Assembly: GCA_029779995.1 (NCBI GenBank)
Contig: JAKOZM010000556.1
Coordinates: 1-39,239, forward strand
Source of the DNA: Actinomycetes bacterium
GTDB taxonomy: Bacteria; Actinomycetota; Actinomycetes; S36-B12; UBA10799
Direction: 5' to 3'
Length of the DNA: 39,239 nucleotides
Made by a program: the position numbers and the translations under genes. Below, one piece after another: positions 38,771 through 39,239 of this stretch (position 1 is its first letter; every line of letters begins with the position of its first letter). The notes beneath the pieces were generated by a model. The model was not told where the DNA came from. It was given only the letters and a program-made list of their open reading frames with translations, and ran no database searches.

Positions 38771-39239
38771 TAGCGATGACCCTCGGTGAGGTCGCCAGCG
38801 CCCTGCGGAGTTCCCTGGTCTGCGGCGATCCGCAGGCGGTGATTGACGCGGTTGTCGTCGACTCCCGGCAGGCGTCGGCCGGTTGCCTGTTCCTGGCTGT
38901 GGTGGGTGAGACCCATGACGGCCACGACTACGTGGAGCAGGCATTGGCCGCCGGTGCCGCGGCCGCCCTTGTCAGCCGCGCCGTTGCTGGTCCGCACATC
39001 CTGGTCGATGACACGGTGGTGGCCGCGGGTGCTCTGGCCAGGCACCTCATCGATGGCCACCAGCAGTTGCAGGTCGTCGCCTTGACCGGCTCCTCGGGCA
39101 AGACCAGTACGAAGGACATGCTGCGAGTGATGCTTGCGGCGTTCGCGCCGACCGTGGCTCCACAGGGCTCCTTCAACAACGAACTCGGCCTGCCGCGCAC
39201 CGTCTTCGAGGTCACCGAGCAGACCCGCTACCTGGTCGC
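38767..39239 (+). CDS. murF: UDP-N-acetylmuramoyl-tripeptide--D-alanyl-D-alanine ligase MurF, 5' part
   Basis: Adds D-Ala-D-Ala to the UDP-MurNAc-tripeptide. Only the first 157 codons are inside the window. They show the N-terminal MurF domain (VVVDSRQASAGCLFLAVVG, HDGHDYVEQALAAGA) and the ATP-binding TGSSGKTSTKDML, followed by GSFNNELGLPRTV, a MurF hallmark. The GTG at 38767 overlaps the murE stop (GTGA); an ATG at 38776 is an alternative. The gene runs off the right edge. Confidence 0.94.
   Translation, partial: MIAMTLGEVASALRSSLVCGDPQAVIDAVVVDSRQASAGCLFLAVVGETHDGHDYVEQALAAGAAAALVSRAVAGPHILVDDTVVAAGALARHLIDGHQQLQVVALTGSSGKTSTKDMLRVMLAAFAPTVAPQGSFNNELGLPRTVFEVTEQTRYLV

Noticed and set aside
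1..39239. tRNA or rRNA genes
   Set aside because: I looked through the intergenic gaps for cloverleaf arms and conserved rRNA segments and found none; nearly all gaps are under 300 bp and are explained by promoters or repeats.

Overview
The window is a high-GC stretch of an actinobacterial chromosome (class Actinomycetia). The evidence is gene order: glk, plsC, class II aroG, pknL, mptA, a GGPP synthase, metF, a DnaE/DinB mutasome, and the division/cell-wall run mraZ-rsmH-ftsL-ftsI-murE-murF. This matches, in much the same order, the Rv2185c to Rv2157c region of Mycobacterium tuberculosis. MurE carries the DNPR motif of meso-diaminopimelate enzymes. At least nine genes have a TANNNT -10 hexamer ending 6-7 nt before the start codon, the layout of leaderless actinobacterial transcripts. 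I cannot name the genus.

Layout. 1-260: the 5' end of an IS5-type transposase cut by the window edge. 261-2477: two SRPBCC proteins, a small Cys-motif protein and an ROK glucokinase. 2478-5176: a palindromic element, a LOR/SDH (TIGR00300-type) enzyme, a small membrane protein and a PlsC acyltransferase. 5219-8555: DAHP synthase converging on a PASTA Ser/Thr kinase. 8618-22068: a carotenoid region interleaved with mptA, an IsdG/MhuD-like heme monooxygenase, metF, a CDP-alcohol phosphotransferase and a VanX-type dipeptidase. 22069-22418: a gene-free stretch with three copies of a roughly 50-bp imperfect palindrome. 22419-26389: a secreted metallophosphatase with four fibronectin-III repeats and a GH2 glycosidase. 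26390-32181: a LexA-box-controlled operon DUF6504 / HEPN-like / DnaE2-type polymerase / DinB. 32463-39239: DUF3040, then the dcw cluster with a MraZ box and a structured leader before rsmH.

How the genes work together. The carotenoid genes form one route: CrtE (GGPP), CrtB (phytoene), CrtI (lycopene), CrtYc+CrtYd (end cyclisation), then CruF (hydration of the open end), a CrtD-like desaturase, a CrtA-like C-2 oxygenase and a CruG-like glycosyltransferase. The expected product is a monocyclic carotenoid glycoside of the myxol/sioxanthin type. crtA, cruF and cruG are translationally coupled to a YbaK-domain gene. The 26.5-32.2 kb operon is a DNA-damage mutagenesis module. The dcw genes make and cross-link septal peptidoglycan.

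The observations most worth following are the palindrome family (cores conserved, outer arms differing in sequence but still pairing), the CrtA-CruF-CruG-CrtD combination, and the SOS mutasome that uses a catalytically intact DinB and a HEPN-like partner.
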